NCBI GenBank assembly: GCA_050330975.1
Contig: JBHJHK010000452.1
Span: 1 to 12,987, forward strand
Source of the DNA: JBHJHK01 sp050330975
GTDB lineage: Bacteria; Pseudomonadota; Gammaproteobacteria; Competibacterales; Competibacteraceae
Direction of reading: 5' to 3'
DNA: 12,987 bases
A program made the translations under genes and the position numbers. Below, in pieces: positions 6,309 to 12,987 of the stretch (positions are counted from its first letter, which is position 1; the number at the start of each line of letters is the position of its first letter). The notes beneath the pieces are model-generated. The model made no database searches. It saw only the letters and a program-made list of their open reading frames with translations, and was not told the origin of the DNA.

Positions 6309-8726
6309 ATGAACGCCGTCACCGAAACCACCATCGCCGCCACGGCGGATGATTGCTACCACTGTGGCCTACCGCTGCCCCCCGGCGGCGCCTCTGAAGT
6401 GGTGATCGACGGCGCGGCGCGTCCCATGTGCTGTCCGGGGTGCCACGCCGTGGCCGAGGCCATTGTCGCCGCTGGCCTGGAGGACTTTTACCGCCACCGC
6501 AGCGCCACCGCCAACCGCCCCGAGACCTTGATTCCCCCGGAGCTAGTGCTCTACGACCGGCCCGAGGTCCAGCGCCAATTCGTCGCCACCCGGGGGGAGG
6601 GGCGGGAGGCGACCTTGCTGTTGGAAGGGCTCAACTGCGCCGCCTGTGGCTGGCTCATCGAGCGCCGGGTCACCCAGCTGCCCGGGGTGGAGTCGTTGGT
6701 GGTCAACTACGCCACCCACCGGGCCCAGCTGCGCTGGGATGGCCAGACGCCCCTGAGCGAGCTGTTGAGCGCCATCACCCGGCTCGGCTACGGCGTCCAC
6801 CCCTTCGACCCCCAGCGCCAGCACGCCCTCCAGCAGCGAGAGCGGGGGGCCGCCCTGCGGCGCTTGGCCGTGGCGGGGTTGGGGATGATGCAGGTGATGA
6901 TGCTGTCCGTGCCCCTCTACGGCGCTGACAACGGCCTCGATCCCGCCATGGCGACGTTTTTGCGCTGGGTGTGTCTGTTGATCACCACGCCCGTGGTGCT
7001 CTACGCCGCCAAGCCCTTTTTCGCCGCCGCTTGGCAGAGCCTAAGACGCCGCCAGGTGGGGATGGATGTCCCGGTGTCCCTGGCCATCGGCGGGGCCTTT
7101 GCCGCCAGCGCCTGGCACACCTATGTCGGTGCGGGGGAGATTTACTTCGACTCGGTGGTGATGTTCACCTTTTTTCTCCTGGCGGGTCGCTTCTGGGAGA
7201 TGGAGACCCGCCACGGCGCCGCCCGGCGCCAGGAGCAATTGATCCGCCTGCTGCCCACGGCCGCCCGGCGCCTCGATCCCCATGGGGAGCCCGAGTGGGT
7301 GGCCACCACCGAGCTCGGTCCCGGGGATCGGGTGTGGGTGGCCCCCGGGGACACCCTGCCGGCCGACGGCGTCGTGGTGGCGGGGCGGTCCTCGGTGGAC
7401 GAGGCGTTGTTGAGCGGTGAGAGTCTGCCGGTGGTCAAGGGGGTGGGGGACGAGGTCATCGGCGGGGCCGTCAACGTCGAAAGCCCCTTGACCGTCGAGG
7501 TGACCCGGGTAGGGGAGGAGGCCACCTTGTCGGCGTTGATGCGCCTCCTCACCCGGGCCCAGGGGGAAAAGCCCCCGGTGACCTTACTGGCCGACGCCGT
7601 GGCTCGGTACTTTATTTTGGGTCTTTTGGTGGTCGCCACGGCGACGGGGCTGTTTTGGTGGTGGTGGGCGCCGGCCTATGCGTTTGCCATCGTCTTGGCC
7701 CTGTTGGTGGTCACTTGCCCCTGCGCCCTGTCCTTGGCCACGCCCGCGGCGGTGACCGCCGCCACTGGGGCGTTGATTCGCAAGGGAGTTCTACTGACCC
7801 GGGGAGCGAGCTTGGAGGCCATACCCAAGGTGACCCATGTGGTGTTCGACAAGACCGGTACCCTCACCGAGGGGCGGTTGACGGTGACCGCCGTGGAGGT
7901 GTTGGGCGATACGGCCAAGGAGCGCTGTCTGGCCCTGGTGGCCGCCCTGGAGCGCGGCTCTGAACACCCCGTGGGCCGAGCCTTGGCGGCGGCCTGCAGC
8001 GATATTCCCGACCTGCCCCCCGCCGTGGTGGAGCTGGTGAATCATCCCGGCTGCGGGGTGGAGGGTTGGATTGACGGTCGCCGCTATCGCCTGGGAAGCG
8101 CCGCCTTTGTCGCCGAACTCAGCGGCGTCGAGGCGGTGGGGGAGGGGGTGGTGTTGGGGGATGCTCGCGGTCCCCTGGCCCGCTTTATCCTCGCCGACAC
8201 TCCCAGGCACGACGCCGCCCAGGCGGTGGCGACCCTCAAGGCTCGGGGGTTGACGGTGATACTGTTGAGCGGCGACCGGCCGGGGACGGCCCAGGCGTTG
8301 GCTGCGGCGTTGGCCATCGACCACGTGGTCGGGGGGCTCAAGCCCGCCGACAAGCTAGCTCGGGTGCGGGCCCTCCAAGGGGCCGGCGCCGTGGTGGCCA
8401 TGGTGGGAGACGGGGTCAACGACGCCCCGGTGCTGGCCGCCGCCGACTTGTCCTTGGCCATGGGCAGCGGCACGCCGTTGGCCCAGGCCAGCGCCGATGG
8501 GATACTGTTGACAGAGCGTTTGCTGCCCAGTCCCGAGGCGTTGGCGGTGGGGGGGCGCACTAGGGCCATTTTGCGGCAAAACTTCGCCTGGGCCCTGGGC
8601 TATAATTTCTTGGCGTTGCCCGCCACCGTCGTGGGATTGGTGGCCCCCTGGATGGCTGCGGTGGGAATGTCATTGAGTTCGTTGTTGGTGGTTATCAACG
8701 CCGCCCGCCTGCAAAAGGGCGACTGA
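6309..8726 (+). CDS. ccoI: Copper-translocating P1B-type ATPase CcoI (FixI/CopA2 type)
   Basis: CcoI exports Cu(I) across the inner membrane for insertion into the CuB site of CcoN and is needed for cbb3 maturation. The protein has 805 residues. The N-terminal cysteine region C16-x2-C19 and CCPGC (41-45) is typical of the FixI/CopA2 branch. A heavy-metal domain with GLNCAAC follows (about 106-112). The transport motif C470-P-C472 lies in the sixth membrane helix. The actuator motif LSGES, the phosphorylation site DKTGTLT (D514), the SEHPVGRAL nucleotide-binding motif and GDGVNDAP are all intact, so the enzyme should be active. The ATG at 6309 follows GAGGTG. It ends in TGA three bases before ccoS, which implies coupled translation. 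Confidence 0.97.
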   Translation: MNAVTETTIAATADDCYHCGLPLPPGGASEVVIDGAARPMCCPGCHAVAEAIVAAGLEDFYRHRSATANRPETLIPPELVLYDRPEVQRQFVATRGEGREATLLLEGLNCAACGWLIERRVTQLPGVESLVVNYATHRAQLRWDGQTPLSELLSAITRLGYGVHPFDPQRQHALQQRERGAALRRLAVAGLGMMQVMMLSVPLYGADNGLDPAMATFLRWVCLLITTPVVLYAAKPFFAAAWQSLRRRQVGMDVPVSLAIGGAFAASAWHTYVGAGEIYFDSVVMFTFFLLAGRFWEMETRHGAARRQEQLIRLLPTAARRLDPHGEPEWVATTELGPGDRVWVAPGDTLPADGVVVAGRSSVDEALLSGESLPVVKGVGDEVIGGAVNVESPLTVEVTRVGEEATLSALMRLLTRAQGEKPPVTLLADAVARYFILGLLVVATATGLFWWWWAPAYAFAIVLALLVVTCPCALSLATPAAVTAATGALIRKGVLLTRGASLEAIPKVTHVVFDKTGTLTEGRLTVTAVEVLGDTAKERCLALVAALERGSEHPVGRALAAACSDIPDLPPAVVELVNHPGCGVEGWIDGRRYRLGSAAFVAELSGVEAVGEGVVLGDARGPLARFILADTPRHDAAQAVATLKARGLTVILLSGDRPGTAQALAAALAIDHVVGGLKPADKLARVRALQGAGAVVAMVGDGVNDAPVLAAADLSLAMGSGTPLAQASADGILLTERLLPSPEALAVGGRTRAILRQNFAWALGYNFLALPATVVGLVAPWMAAVGMSLSSLLVVINAARLQKGD

Positions 8727-8729
8727 ACT

Positions 8730-8945
8730 GTGTCGATTCTCTTTCTCTTGATTCCCATCGCCCTGGTACTGTTGGCCGTGGCGCTAATGGGTTTCATTTG
8801 GGCGGTGCGCACCCAGCAGTTCGACGACCTCCAAGGGCCCGCCCACCGCATCTTGATGGACGACGACGACCCGAGGATTCCCGACTATCAGCGGGAGGAC
8901 ACCAAGGCCCCACCCGGGGATGGCGATGGGGAGTCGACGCCCTAG
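8730..8945 (+). CDS. ccoS: Cbb3 oxidase maturation protein CcoS
   Basis: CcoS is a small single-helix membrane protein required to insert heme b and copper into CcoN. The protein has 71 residues with a membrane helix at about 3-25 (ILFLLIPIALVLLAVALMG). The family signature FIWAVRTQQFDDLQGPAHRILMDDDDP follows it in two adjoining blocks, and the tail is acidic and hydrophilic. The start is GTG at 8730, three bases after the ccoI stop and without a strong ribosome site of its own, so translation is probably coupled to ccoI. The gene ends in TAG. Confidence 0.94.
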   Translation: MSILFLLIPIALVLLAVALMGFIWAVRTQQFDDLQGPAHRILMDDDDPRIPDYQREDTKAPPGDGDGESTP

Positions 8946-8995
8946 GAGCTTGAGTGTACTGCGTTTTTTGTCCCTCACTGCAAAGGAGTACGACC

Positions 8996-9082
8996 GTGTT
9001 TAACTTCGAAGGCTTGCCCCTGGCGATTGTCATTTTGCTGCTGGTCTTGGGCTGGTTGAGTTTCTTTTCGGTGATCTTGTAA
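8996..9082 (+). CDS. 28-residue single-helix membrane peptide of unknown function
   Basis: A GTG at 8996 opens a 28-codon frame ending in TAA at 9080-9082. The peptide begins MFNFEGLPLA and continues as one hydrophobic helix (IVILLLVLGWLSFFSVIL) that runs to the C-terminus. AAAGGAG at 8982-8988, seven bases before the GTG, is one of the best ribosome sites in the window, which argues for real translation. It lies 50 bases after ccoS and before the terminator-like hairpin, so it is probably the last gene of the oxidase unit. Small one-helix subunits accompany several terminal oxidases (CcoM in some cbb3 enzymes, CydX in bd oxidases). I see no clear sequence match to these, so a link to cbb3 is inference from position and form. 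Confidence 0.55.
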   Translation: MFNFEGLPLAIVILLLVLGWLSFFSVIL

Positions 9083-9120
9083 ACCTCGCTCGAAGCCGGC
9101 CAACGTCCTCTCTGGTCCCC

Positions 9121-9157
9121 TGAGTGGGGGCGCCGCCGGCTGCGCGGCGCCCGCTCA
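9121..9157 (+). terminator. GC-rich hairpin ending the cbb3 unit
   Basis: GGGCGCCGC (9128-9136) pairs exactly with GCGGCGCCC (9144-9152) around a seven-base loop. The outer arms TGAG (9121-9124) and CTCA (9154-9157) extend the stem across a small internal loop. The bases after it are pyrimidine-rich (CCGTCTCTCC) but lack a proper T-run, so termination may be weak or assisted by Rho. It starts 38 bases after the small membrane ORF and is the first strong hairpin in the gap before the transporter genes. Confidence 0.5.
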
Positions 9158-9191
9158 CCGTCTCTCCAGTCGCATTCAAGCCGCCCATGGC

Positions 9192-9238
9192 GAGGGCAAG
9201 GCCCTCAGTGTGGGCTCGCAGGGCAACCTCGAGGCCCT
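9192..9238. repeat. Two tandem hairpins in the gap before tctC
   Basis: GAGGGC-AAG-GCCCTC (9192-9206) and AGGGC (9220-9224) with GCCCT (9234-9238) form two successive small hairpins with related arms. With the hairpin at 9121-9157 they make a cluster of three in about 120 bases, perhaps a compound terminator. The rest of the 324-base gap (9083-9406) shows no convincing gene. I also see no promoter I would defend, although transcription of the transporter genes must start here or read through from the oxidase unit. Confidence 0.35.
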
Positions 9239-9406
9239 CCCCCCGAGCGCGCCTCGACTAAACATCTCGTCGATCGCGCTGTGGACCCCTTGGACTCTTC
9301 GGAAAGTTTGAAATACCGCGCCGCGCTTCGCCCATGGGCCACGGCGGGACAACCGCATCCCTCTCTGCTACTGTTTGGGCACCACCACCAAAACCGAGGA
9401 GTCGCC

Positions 9407-10378
9407 ATGTTTTTGCCCATGACCCTAGTCAGTGCCTTTATCGCTTTGATACTCACCCACACGGCTTTTGCGCAACCCAATCGCCCCGAATGCATCGCTC
9501 CCGCATCCCCCGGCGGCGGCTTTGATTTGACCTGCAAACTCGCCCAGCGCGGCTTGCAGGAACTGGATTTGCTGCCGAGTCCCATGCGGGTGACTTACAT
9601 GCCCGGTGGTATTGGCGCCGTCGCCTACAACACCATCGTCGCCCAACGCCCCGACGACAACGATACCATCATTGCCTTTTCCGGTGGCTCGCTGCTCAAC
9701 CTCGCCCAGGGCAAGTTTGGCCGCTACGACGAAACGGCAGTGCGCTGGCTGGCCGCCATCGGCTCCGACTACGGCATGATCGCCGTGCGTCAAGATTCCC
9801 CCTACCAAAATCTCGCCGACCTCATTGAAGCCATTAAAGCCAGCCCCGCCGACGTGGTGTTTGGCTCTGGGGGCACCGTCGGCAGCCAAGATTGGATGAA
9901 GAGCGCTCTGATCTTTAGAGAAGCGGGCATCGATTTGAAATCCATGCGCTACGTCCCCTTTGAAGGGGGCGGTGAGGCGCAAACCGCCCTGCTAGGTGGT
10001 CACATCCAAGCTTACTCCGGCGATATCTCCGAGGTGAAGGGAATGTTGGAGGGAGGGCAGTTGCGGGTTTTGGCGGTGATGGCCGATGAGCCATTGCCCG
10101 CTCCCTTCGATGTCGTTCCCACGGCTAAAGACCAGGGCTACGATGTCGATTGGCCCGTGATTCGCGGCTTTTACGTTGGGCCCGAAGTCAGCGACGAAGC
10201 GTACCAATGGTGGCAAAACGCCTTTGACGAAATGCTCGCCTCCCCTGAATTTGATGAGTATCGCGAACAACGGGGATTGTTGCCCTATAGCTTAACCGGT
10301 GATGAACTCGATACCTTTGTCAAAAAGCGTGTTGGTTATTACCGCGAACTGGCTCAGGATTTCGGCCTCGTCCAGTGA
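9407..10378 (+). CDS. tctC: Tripartite tricarboxylate transporter solute-binding protein (TctC family)
   Basis: This is the periplasmic binding protein of a TTT system. It captures a small, probably carboxylated, solute and hands it to the TctA/TctB membrane pair for ion-driven uptake. The protein has 323 residues, the usual length. A signal peptide is likely at 1-22 with cleavage after AFA; its n-region has no Lys or Arg, which is unusual. The mature start QPNRPECIAPASPGGGFD and the block MRVTYMPGGIGAVAYN match the ligand-loop regions of the family, and C29/C43 may form a disulfide. FGSGGTVGSQDW and LLGGHIQAYSGD fit the second lobe. The ATG at 9407 follows GAGGAG (9396-9401); a GTG at 9281 would add a non-signal-like stretch and was rejected. 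The substrate cannot be predicted. Confidence 0.92.
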   Translation: MFLPMTLVSAFIALILTHTAFAQPNRPECIAPASPGGGFDLTCKLAQRGLQELDLLPSPMRVTYMPGGIGAVAYNTIVAQRPDDNDTIIAFSGGSLLNLAQGKFGRYDETAVRWLAAIGSDYGMIAVRQDSPYQNLADLIEAIKASPADVVFGSGGTVGSQDWMKSALIFREAGIDLKSMRYVPFEGGGEAQTALLGGHIQAYSGDISEVKGMLEGGQLRVLAVMADEPLPAPFDVVPTAKDQGYDVDWPVIRGFYVGPEVSDEAYQWWQNAFDEMLASPEFDEYREQRGLLPYSLTGDELDTFVKKRVGYYRELAQDFGLVQ

Positions 10379-10424
10379 GTTCGCCTCGGTAGTACACGGG
10401 GTTTGCCGTTGTGTCTTTCTTTTA

Positions 10425-10456
10425 GCCTGGGAATTGCTATCAGGCAATTCTCGGGC
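10425..10456 (+). other. Intercistronic hairpin between tctC and tctB
   Basis: Bases 10425-10437 pair with 10444-10456 to give a 13-bp stem (two G-U pairs, otherwise Watson-Crick) around the loop TATCAG. The core GAATTGC/GCAATTC is a perfect inverted repeat. It lies 47 bases after the tctC stop in an unusually long 195-base gap for a three-gene transporter unit. There is no T-run after it on the + strand. In comparable transporter operons such hairpins stabilise the upstream mRNA or cause partial termination, giving excess binding protein. The remainder of the gap has no credible gene. Confidence 0.55.
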
Positions 10457-10573
10457 CAAGCTCATCATCCAAAAAAGACGACTGTTGAGCTGTACCAGCC
10501 AGGCTATTGTCCTGGGCTATCGCATTGGGTCGTCAATATTTTCCAATAACAGACCACCATTGGATACTGACAA

Positions 10574-11005
10574 ATGAGTGATCGCATTTTTGCCGTTATA
10601 TGGCTATGTGTTTGTGGATTGATCTGTGTGCAGATGGCCCTCATTGAAATCCCTTTCTCCTATGAACCGGTGGGTCCCAAAGCCTTTCCCATTTTGTTGG
10701 CTATCCTCATGGCTGGCTGTTGTCTGCTACTGATCATCAACCCCGATCGAGATATTCGCTGGCCCGATCTCCCGGGCCTGGGCAAAGGGTTGACCCTGAT
10801 TGCCATCTTGCTCGGCTATGCGCTGTTTTTTGAACAACTGGGGTTTCCTTTGGCGACCGCGCTGATGGTCTGGGTGGTCTGCCTGTTGTTCGGTGGCCGC
10901 CCCATCACCGGATTGATCACCGGTGTCGCCGCAGGTGGGTTGGGCTACTTATTTTTTGATCGGTTGCTCCAGGTAACGCTGCCCCTAGGGCGACTTTGGA
11001 GCTGA
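10574..11005 (+). CDS. tctB: Tripartite tricarboxylate transporter small membrane subunit (TctB family)
   Basis: TctB is the small, poorly conserved membrane component that pairs with TctA in TTT uptake systems. The protein has 143 residues with four hydrophobic segments at about 5-25, 36-55, 70-88 and 92-128 (the last long enough for two helices). The family-like pattern IPFSYEPVGPKAFPILLAILM, split by a short loop, is recognisable near residue 25. The ATG at 10574 has only a poor ribosome site upstream (TTGGATACTGACA). Its stop TGA at 11003-11005 lies two bases before the tctA ATG, so the two membrane subunits are translated together. Confidence 0.88.
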   Translation: MSDRIFAVIWLCVCGLICVQMALIEIPFSYEPVGPKAFPILLAILMAGCCLLLIINPDRDIRWPDLPGLGKGLTLIAILLGYALFFEQLGFPLATALMVWVVCLLFGGRPITGLITGVAAGGLGYLFFDRLLQVTLPLGRLWS

Positions 11006-11007
11006 CC

Positions 11008-12525
11008 ATGGATACATTTGCCCAACTTGGACAAGGCTTCTCCGTCGCTCTGCAGCCCGTCAACTTGCTCATCGCGCTGTTTGGCTGTTTCACGGGTACC
11101 GTACTGGGTTTGCTGCCGGGGCTGGGCCCCATCAACGGCGTCGCCATCTTGCTCCCCATCGCCTTTGCCCTGCAACTGCCACCCGAGTCGGCGCTCATCT
11201 TATTGGCGGCTGTCTACATGGGCTGTGAATACGGCGGGCGCATCTCGAGTATTTTGCTCAATGTGCCCGGCGATGCCAGCGCCATCATGACGGCCGCCGA
11301 TGGCTATCCCATGGCCCAAAAGGGGCTTGCCGGTGTGGCTTTGTCGATCTCGGCGATTTCTTCGTTTTGCGGCAGCCTGATCGCCACCATCGGTCTGACC
11401 TTGTTTGCCCCACTGTTGGCGAGCTGGGCCCTCTCCTTTGGTCCCGCCGAGTACTTCGCCCTCATGGTATTCGCCATTGCCACCCTTGGCGGTATGTTGG
11501 GTAGCAAACCCGTCAAGGCATTGCTGGGCTGTTTTATCGGTCTTGCCTTGGCCACCATTGGCATCGATGCGGGTACGGGGGTCTATCGTCTGACCTTTGG
11601 CGATGTCCACTTGAGCGATGGCATCAACTTTATCGTGGTGGTCATTGGCCTGTTTGCCATCAGCGAAATCCTGGTGATGTTGGAACACACCCACATCGGC
11701 CAGGTCGCCCTCAAGGCAACGGGAAGAACCCTGTTCAACGCTCGTGAATTCGCCCAGACCATCGGCACCATGGTGCGTTCGGGCCTCATGGGTTTTGGTA
11801 TTGGGGTTTTGCCCGGCGCCGGGGCCACCGTGGCCAGCGCCCTGGCCTACACTACGGAAAAGCGCATCAACGACCGCCAGGGTACCTTTGGCAAAGGGGA
11901 TATTCGCGGCGTCGCCGCGCCAGAAGCGGCCAACAACGGCTCAGCCGGTGGCTCTTTTATTCCCATGCTCACCCTCGGCGTCCCGGGCAGTGGGACCACT
12001 GCTGTCATGATTGGGGCCCTCACCCTCTACAATATAACTCCAGGACCATTGCTGTTCGACCAACAACCCCAATTGGTGTGGGGTCTTATTGCCTCGTTGT
12101 TCGTCGCCAATGTCATTTTGGTCATTATGAATATTCCACTCATTGGCCTCTTTACCCGAATGCTGGCGATTCCCTACTCCATTCTAGTGCCCATTATTGC
12201 TACGGTGAGCTTTGTCGGTGTCTATGGTATCCACAGTGGTACGTTTGACCTGATATTAATGGTGGTGCTGGGTATCGTTGGCTATATATTGCGCAAGCTC
12301 GACTTTCCTACGGCACCTATTATCCTCGGTTTTGTCCTTTCCAATTTGATGGAGCAGAATTTACGCCGTGCTCTGGCTATTTCCAATGGCGACCCTGCCA
12401 TCCTCTTTGAGAGCGCCATTTCCATCACTTTGTGGGTCATGGCCGTTGCGGTTCTCATCATTCCCCTTGTGCTGCGCTGGCGCAGCCACCGGAAACCCAC
12501 CGTCGTCGATACTGTCGTCGAGTAG
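11008..12525 (+). CDS. tctA: Tripartite tricarboxylate transporter large permease (TctA family)
   Basis: TctA is the large permease that forms the transport path of the TTT system. The protein has 505 residues with about 11-12 hydrophobic segments, a normal length. Family blocks are intact: GTVLGLLPGLGPINGVAILLP near residue 30, AAVYMGCEYGGRISSILLNVPG and DGYPMAQKGLAG near 70-110, IGIDAGTGVYRLTFG near 180, GVLPGAGATVAS near 265, and EAANNGSAGGSFIPMLTLGVPGS near 310. The internal similarity between the GLLPGLGP and GVLPGAGA segments reflects the known two-fold repeat. The ATG at 11008 has TTGGAG at 10996-11001; an in-frame TTG at 10996 would overlap tctB and was not used. The gene ends in TAG. 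Confidence 0.95.
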   Translation: MDTFAQLGQGFSVALQPVNLLIALFGCFTGTVLGLLPGLGPINGVAILLPIAFALQLPPESALILLAAVYMGCEYGGRISSILLNVPGDASAIMTAADGYPMAQKGLAGVALSISAISSFCGSLIATIGLTLFAPLLASWALSFGPAEYFALMVFAIATLGGMLGSKPVKALLGCFIGLALATIGIDAGTGVYRLTFGDVHLSDGINFIVVVIGLFAISEILVMLEHTHIGQVALKATGRTLFNAREFAQTIGTMVRSGLMGFGIGVLPGAGATVASALAYTTEKRINDRQGTFGKGDIRGVAAPEAANNGSAGGSFIPMLTLGVPGSGTTAVMIGALTLYNITPGPLLFDQQPQLVWGLIASLFVANVILVIMNIPLIGLFTRMLAIPYSILVPIIATVSFVGVYGIHSGTFDLILMVVLGIVGYILRKLDFPTAPIILGFVLSNLMEQNLRRALAISNGDPAILFESAISITLWVMAVAVLIIPLVLRWRSHRKPTVVDTVVE

Positions 12526-12544
12526 TCCGGGTTTTTCCTTGCTT

Positions 12545-12561
12545 GGGGGGCAACGCCCCTC
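12545..12561 (+). terminator. Short hairpin after tctA, possible terminator
   Basis: GGGGGGC (12545-12551) can pair with GCCCCTC (12555-12561), seven pairs including one G-U, around an AAC loop. It lies 20 bases after the tctA stop. The T-run TTTTT sits before the hairpin rather than after it, so classical intrinsic termination is doubtful. It may mark the end of the transporter unit. Confidence 0.35.
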
Positions 12562-12658
12562 CGCTTTGGAGTATGGCCCTGGGGCATTGTGGTTTTGCCC
12601 ATTTCTGCTAACTTCAAGCGGAGACGGCCCACCACCCCTCAGCACAAGCACCACTGCC

Positions 12659-12987
12659 ATGAAGACGATCCCCAACCGGATTTGCGCCCCCCAGGGTCCT
12701 GAACTGAGTGCCAAAAACTGGGGGGCGGAGGCGGCGATGCGGATGTTGATGAACAACCTCGACCCCGAGGTGGCCGAGCGCCCCGGCGACTTGGTGGTCT
12801 ACGGCGGCATCGGTCGCGCGGCCCGCAACTGGGATGCCTTTGAGACCATTGTCAAATGCCTCAAAGCCCTGGAGGACGATCAAACCCTGTTGATTCAATC
12901 GGGGAAACCCGTGGGCGTCATTGCCACCCACCCCCACACCCCCCGGGGGGTGATACCCAAAATCAACCAGGGGCCCCCCAGGGCCCC
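12659..12987 (+). CDS. hutU: Urocanate hydratase HutU, N-terminal part (3' cut by window end)
   Basis: Urocanate hydratase converts urocanate to imidazolone propionate with a bound NAD+, the second step of histidine breakdown in the cytoplasm. About 109 codons are present of an expected 550-560. The family N-terminus is clear: ICAPQGPELSAKNWGAEAAMRMLMNNLDPEVAERPGDLVVYGGIGRAARNWD, given here in adjoining blocks, then LEDDQTLLIQSGKPVGV. After THPHTPR the expected VLIANSNLVP-type sequence is replaced by GVIPKINQGPPRAP, and the bases there are runs of C and G, so the last 45-50 bases are probably unreliable. The ATG at 12659 has no obvious nearby ribosome site. It may start its own unit or follow the transporter genes 133 bases upstream. 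Confidence 0.88.
   Translation, partial: MKTIPNRICAPQGPELSAKNWGAEAAMRMLMNNLDPEVAERPGDLVVYGGIGRAARNWDAFETIVKCLKALEDDQTLLIQSGKPVGVIATHPHTPRGVIPKINQGPPRA

Noticed and set aside
9281..9406. Upstream GTG start that would extend TctC by 42 residues
   Set aside because: The extension is hydrophilic and would bury the signal peptide; the ATG at 9407 has a good ribosome site and a proper leader.
10379..10573. tRNA or small-RNA gene in the tctC-tctB gap
   Set aside because: I found a strong hairpin but no cloverleaf arms, T-loop sequence or clear promoter, so only the hairpin is reported.
1937..12525. Genome-wide reassignment of TAG to an amino acid
   Set aside because: TAG serves as the natural stop of ccoN, ccoO, ccoP, ccoS and tctA exactly where family proteins end, so general reassignment does not fit. 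A site-specific or partial read-through remains possible.

Overview
The window looks like a contig from a Pseudomonadota bacterium, either a gammaproteobacterium or an alphaproteobacterium; I cannot decide between them by eye. The evidence is a complete cbb3 oxidase cluster in the order ccoNOQP-ccoGHIS, an FNR/Anr/FixK-type box upstream of it, a three-gene tripartite tricarboxylate transporter (TTT), and the start of a urocanate hydratase gene. All genes read on the + strand. The genes are GC-rich with frequent TTG leucine codons, while bases 1-250 are visibly AT-richer.

Bases 1-418 form the upstream region. They hold a possible gene tail at the left edge, a 9-bp inverted repeat, and a perfect TTGAT-N4-ATCAA box at 149-162. 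A -10-like hexamer lies at the spacing expected of an FNR class II promoter, followed by a leader of about 220 bases with an A/C-rich tract. Bases 419-3952 encode the oxidase subunits CcoN (catalytic, heme b/b3-CuB), CcoO (mono-heme c), CcoQ (small membrane subunit) and CcoP (di-heme c). A strong hairpin at 3963-3985 separates them from the assembly genes: ccoG (iron-sulfur membrane protein, copper handling), ccoH/fixH (here with three extra membrane segments), ccoI (copper P1B-type ATPase) and ccoS, to 8945. Directly after ccoS is an unannotated 28-codon single-helix ORF with a good ribosome-binding site. Hairpins at 9121-9239 probably end the oxidase unit.

Bases 9407-12525 encode TctC (periplasmic solute-binding protein), TctB and TctA, a secondary carboxylate-type transporter of unknown substrate. 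A 13-bp hairpin lies in the 195-base gap between tctC and tctB, which may let the binding protein be made in excess. From 12659 to the window end is the N-terminal part of HutU. Its last 15 or so codons lose the family sequence, which suggests poor sequence at a contig end.

The most striking feature is an in-frame TAG at 2045-2047, codon 37 of ccoO, just after the membrane anchor. Everything on either side looks intact and functional. Because ccoN, ccoO, ccoP, ccoS and tctA all end in TAG, a simple genome-wide reassignment of TAG is unlikely. The candidates are a recent nonsense mutation, a sequence error, or read-through/suppression. I did not find a wholly new multi-gene system; the novel candidates are this amber codon, the extended FixH, the small membrane peptide and the intercistronic hairpins.
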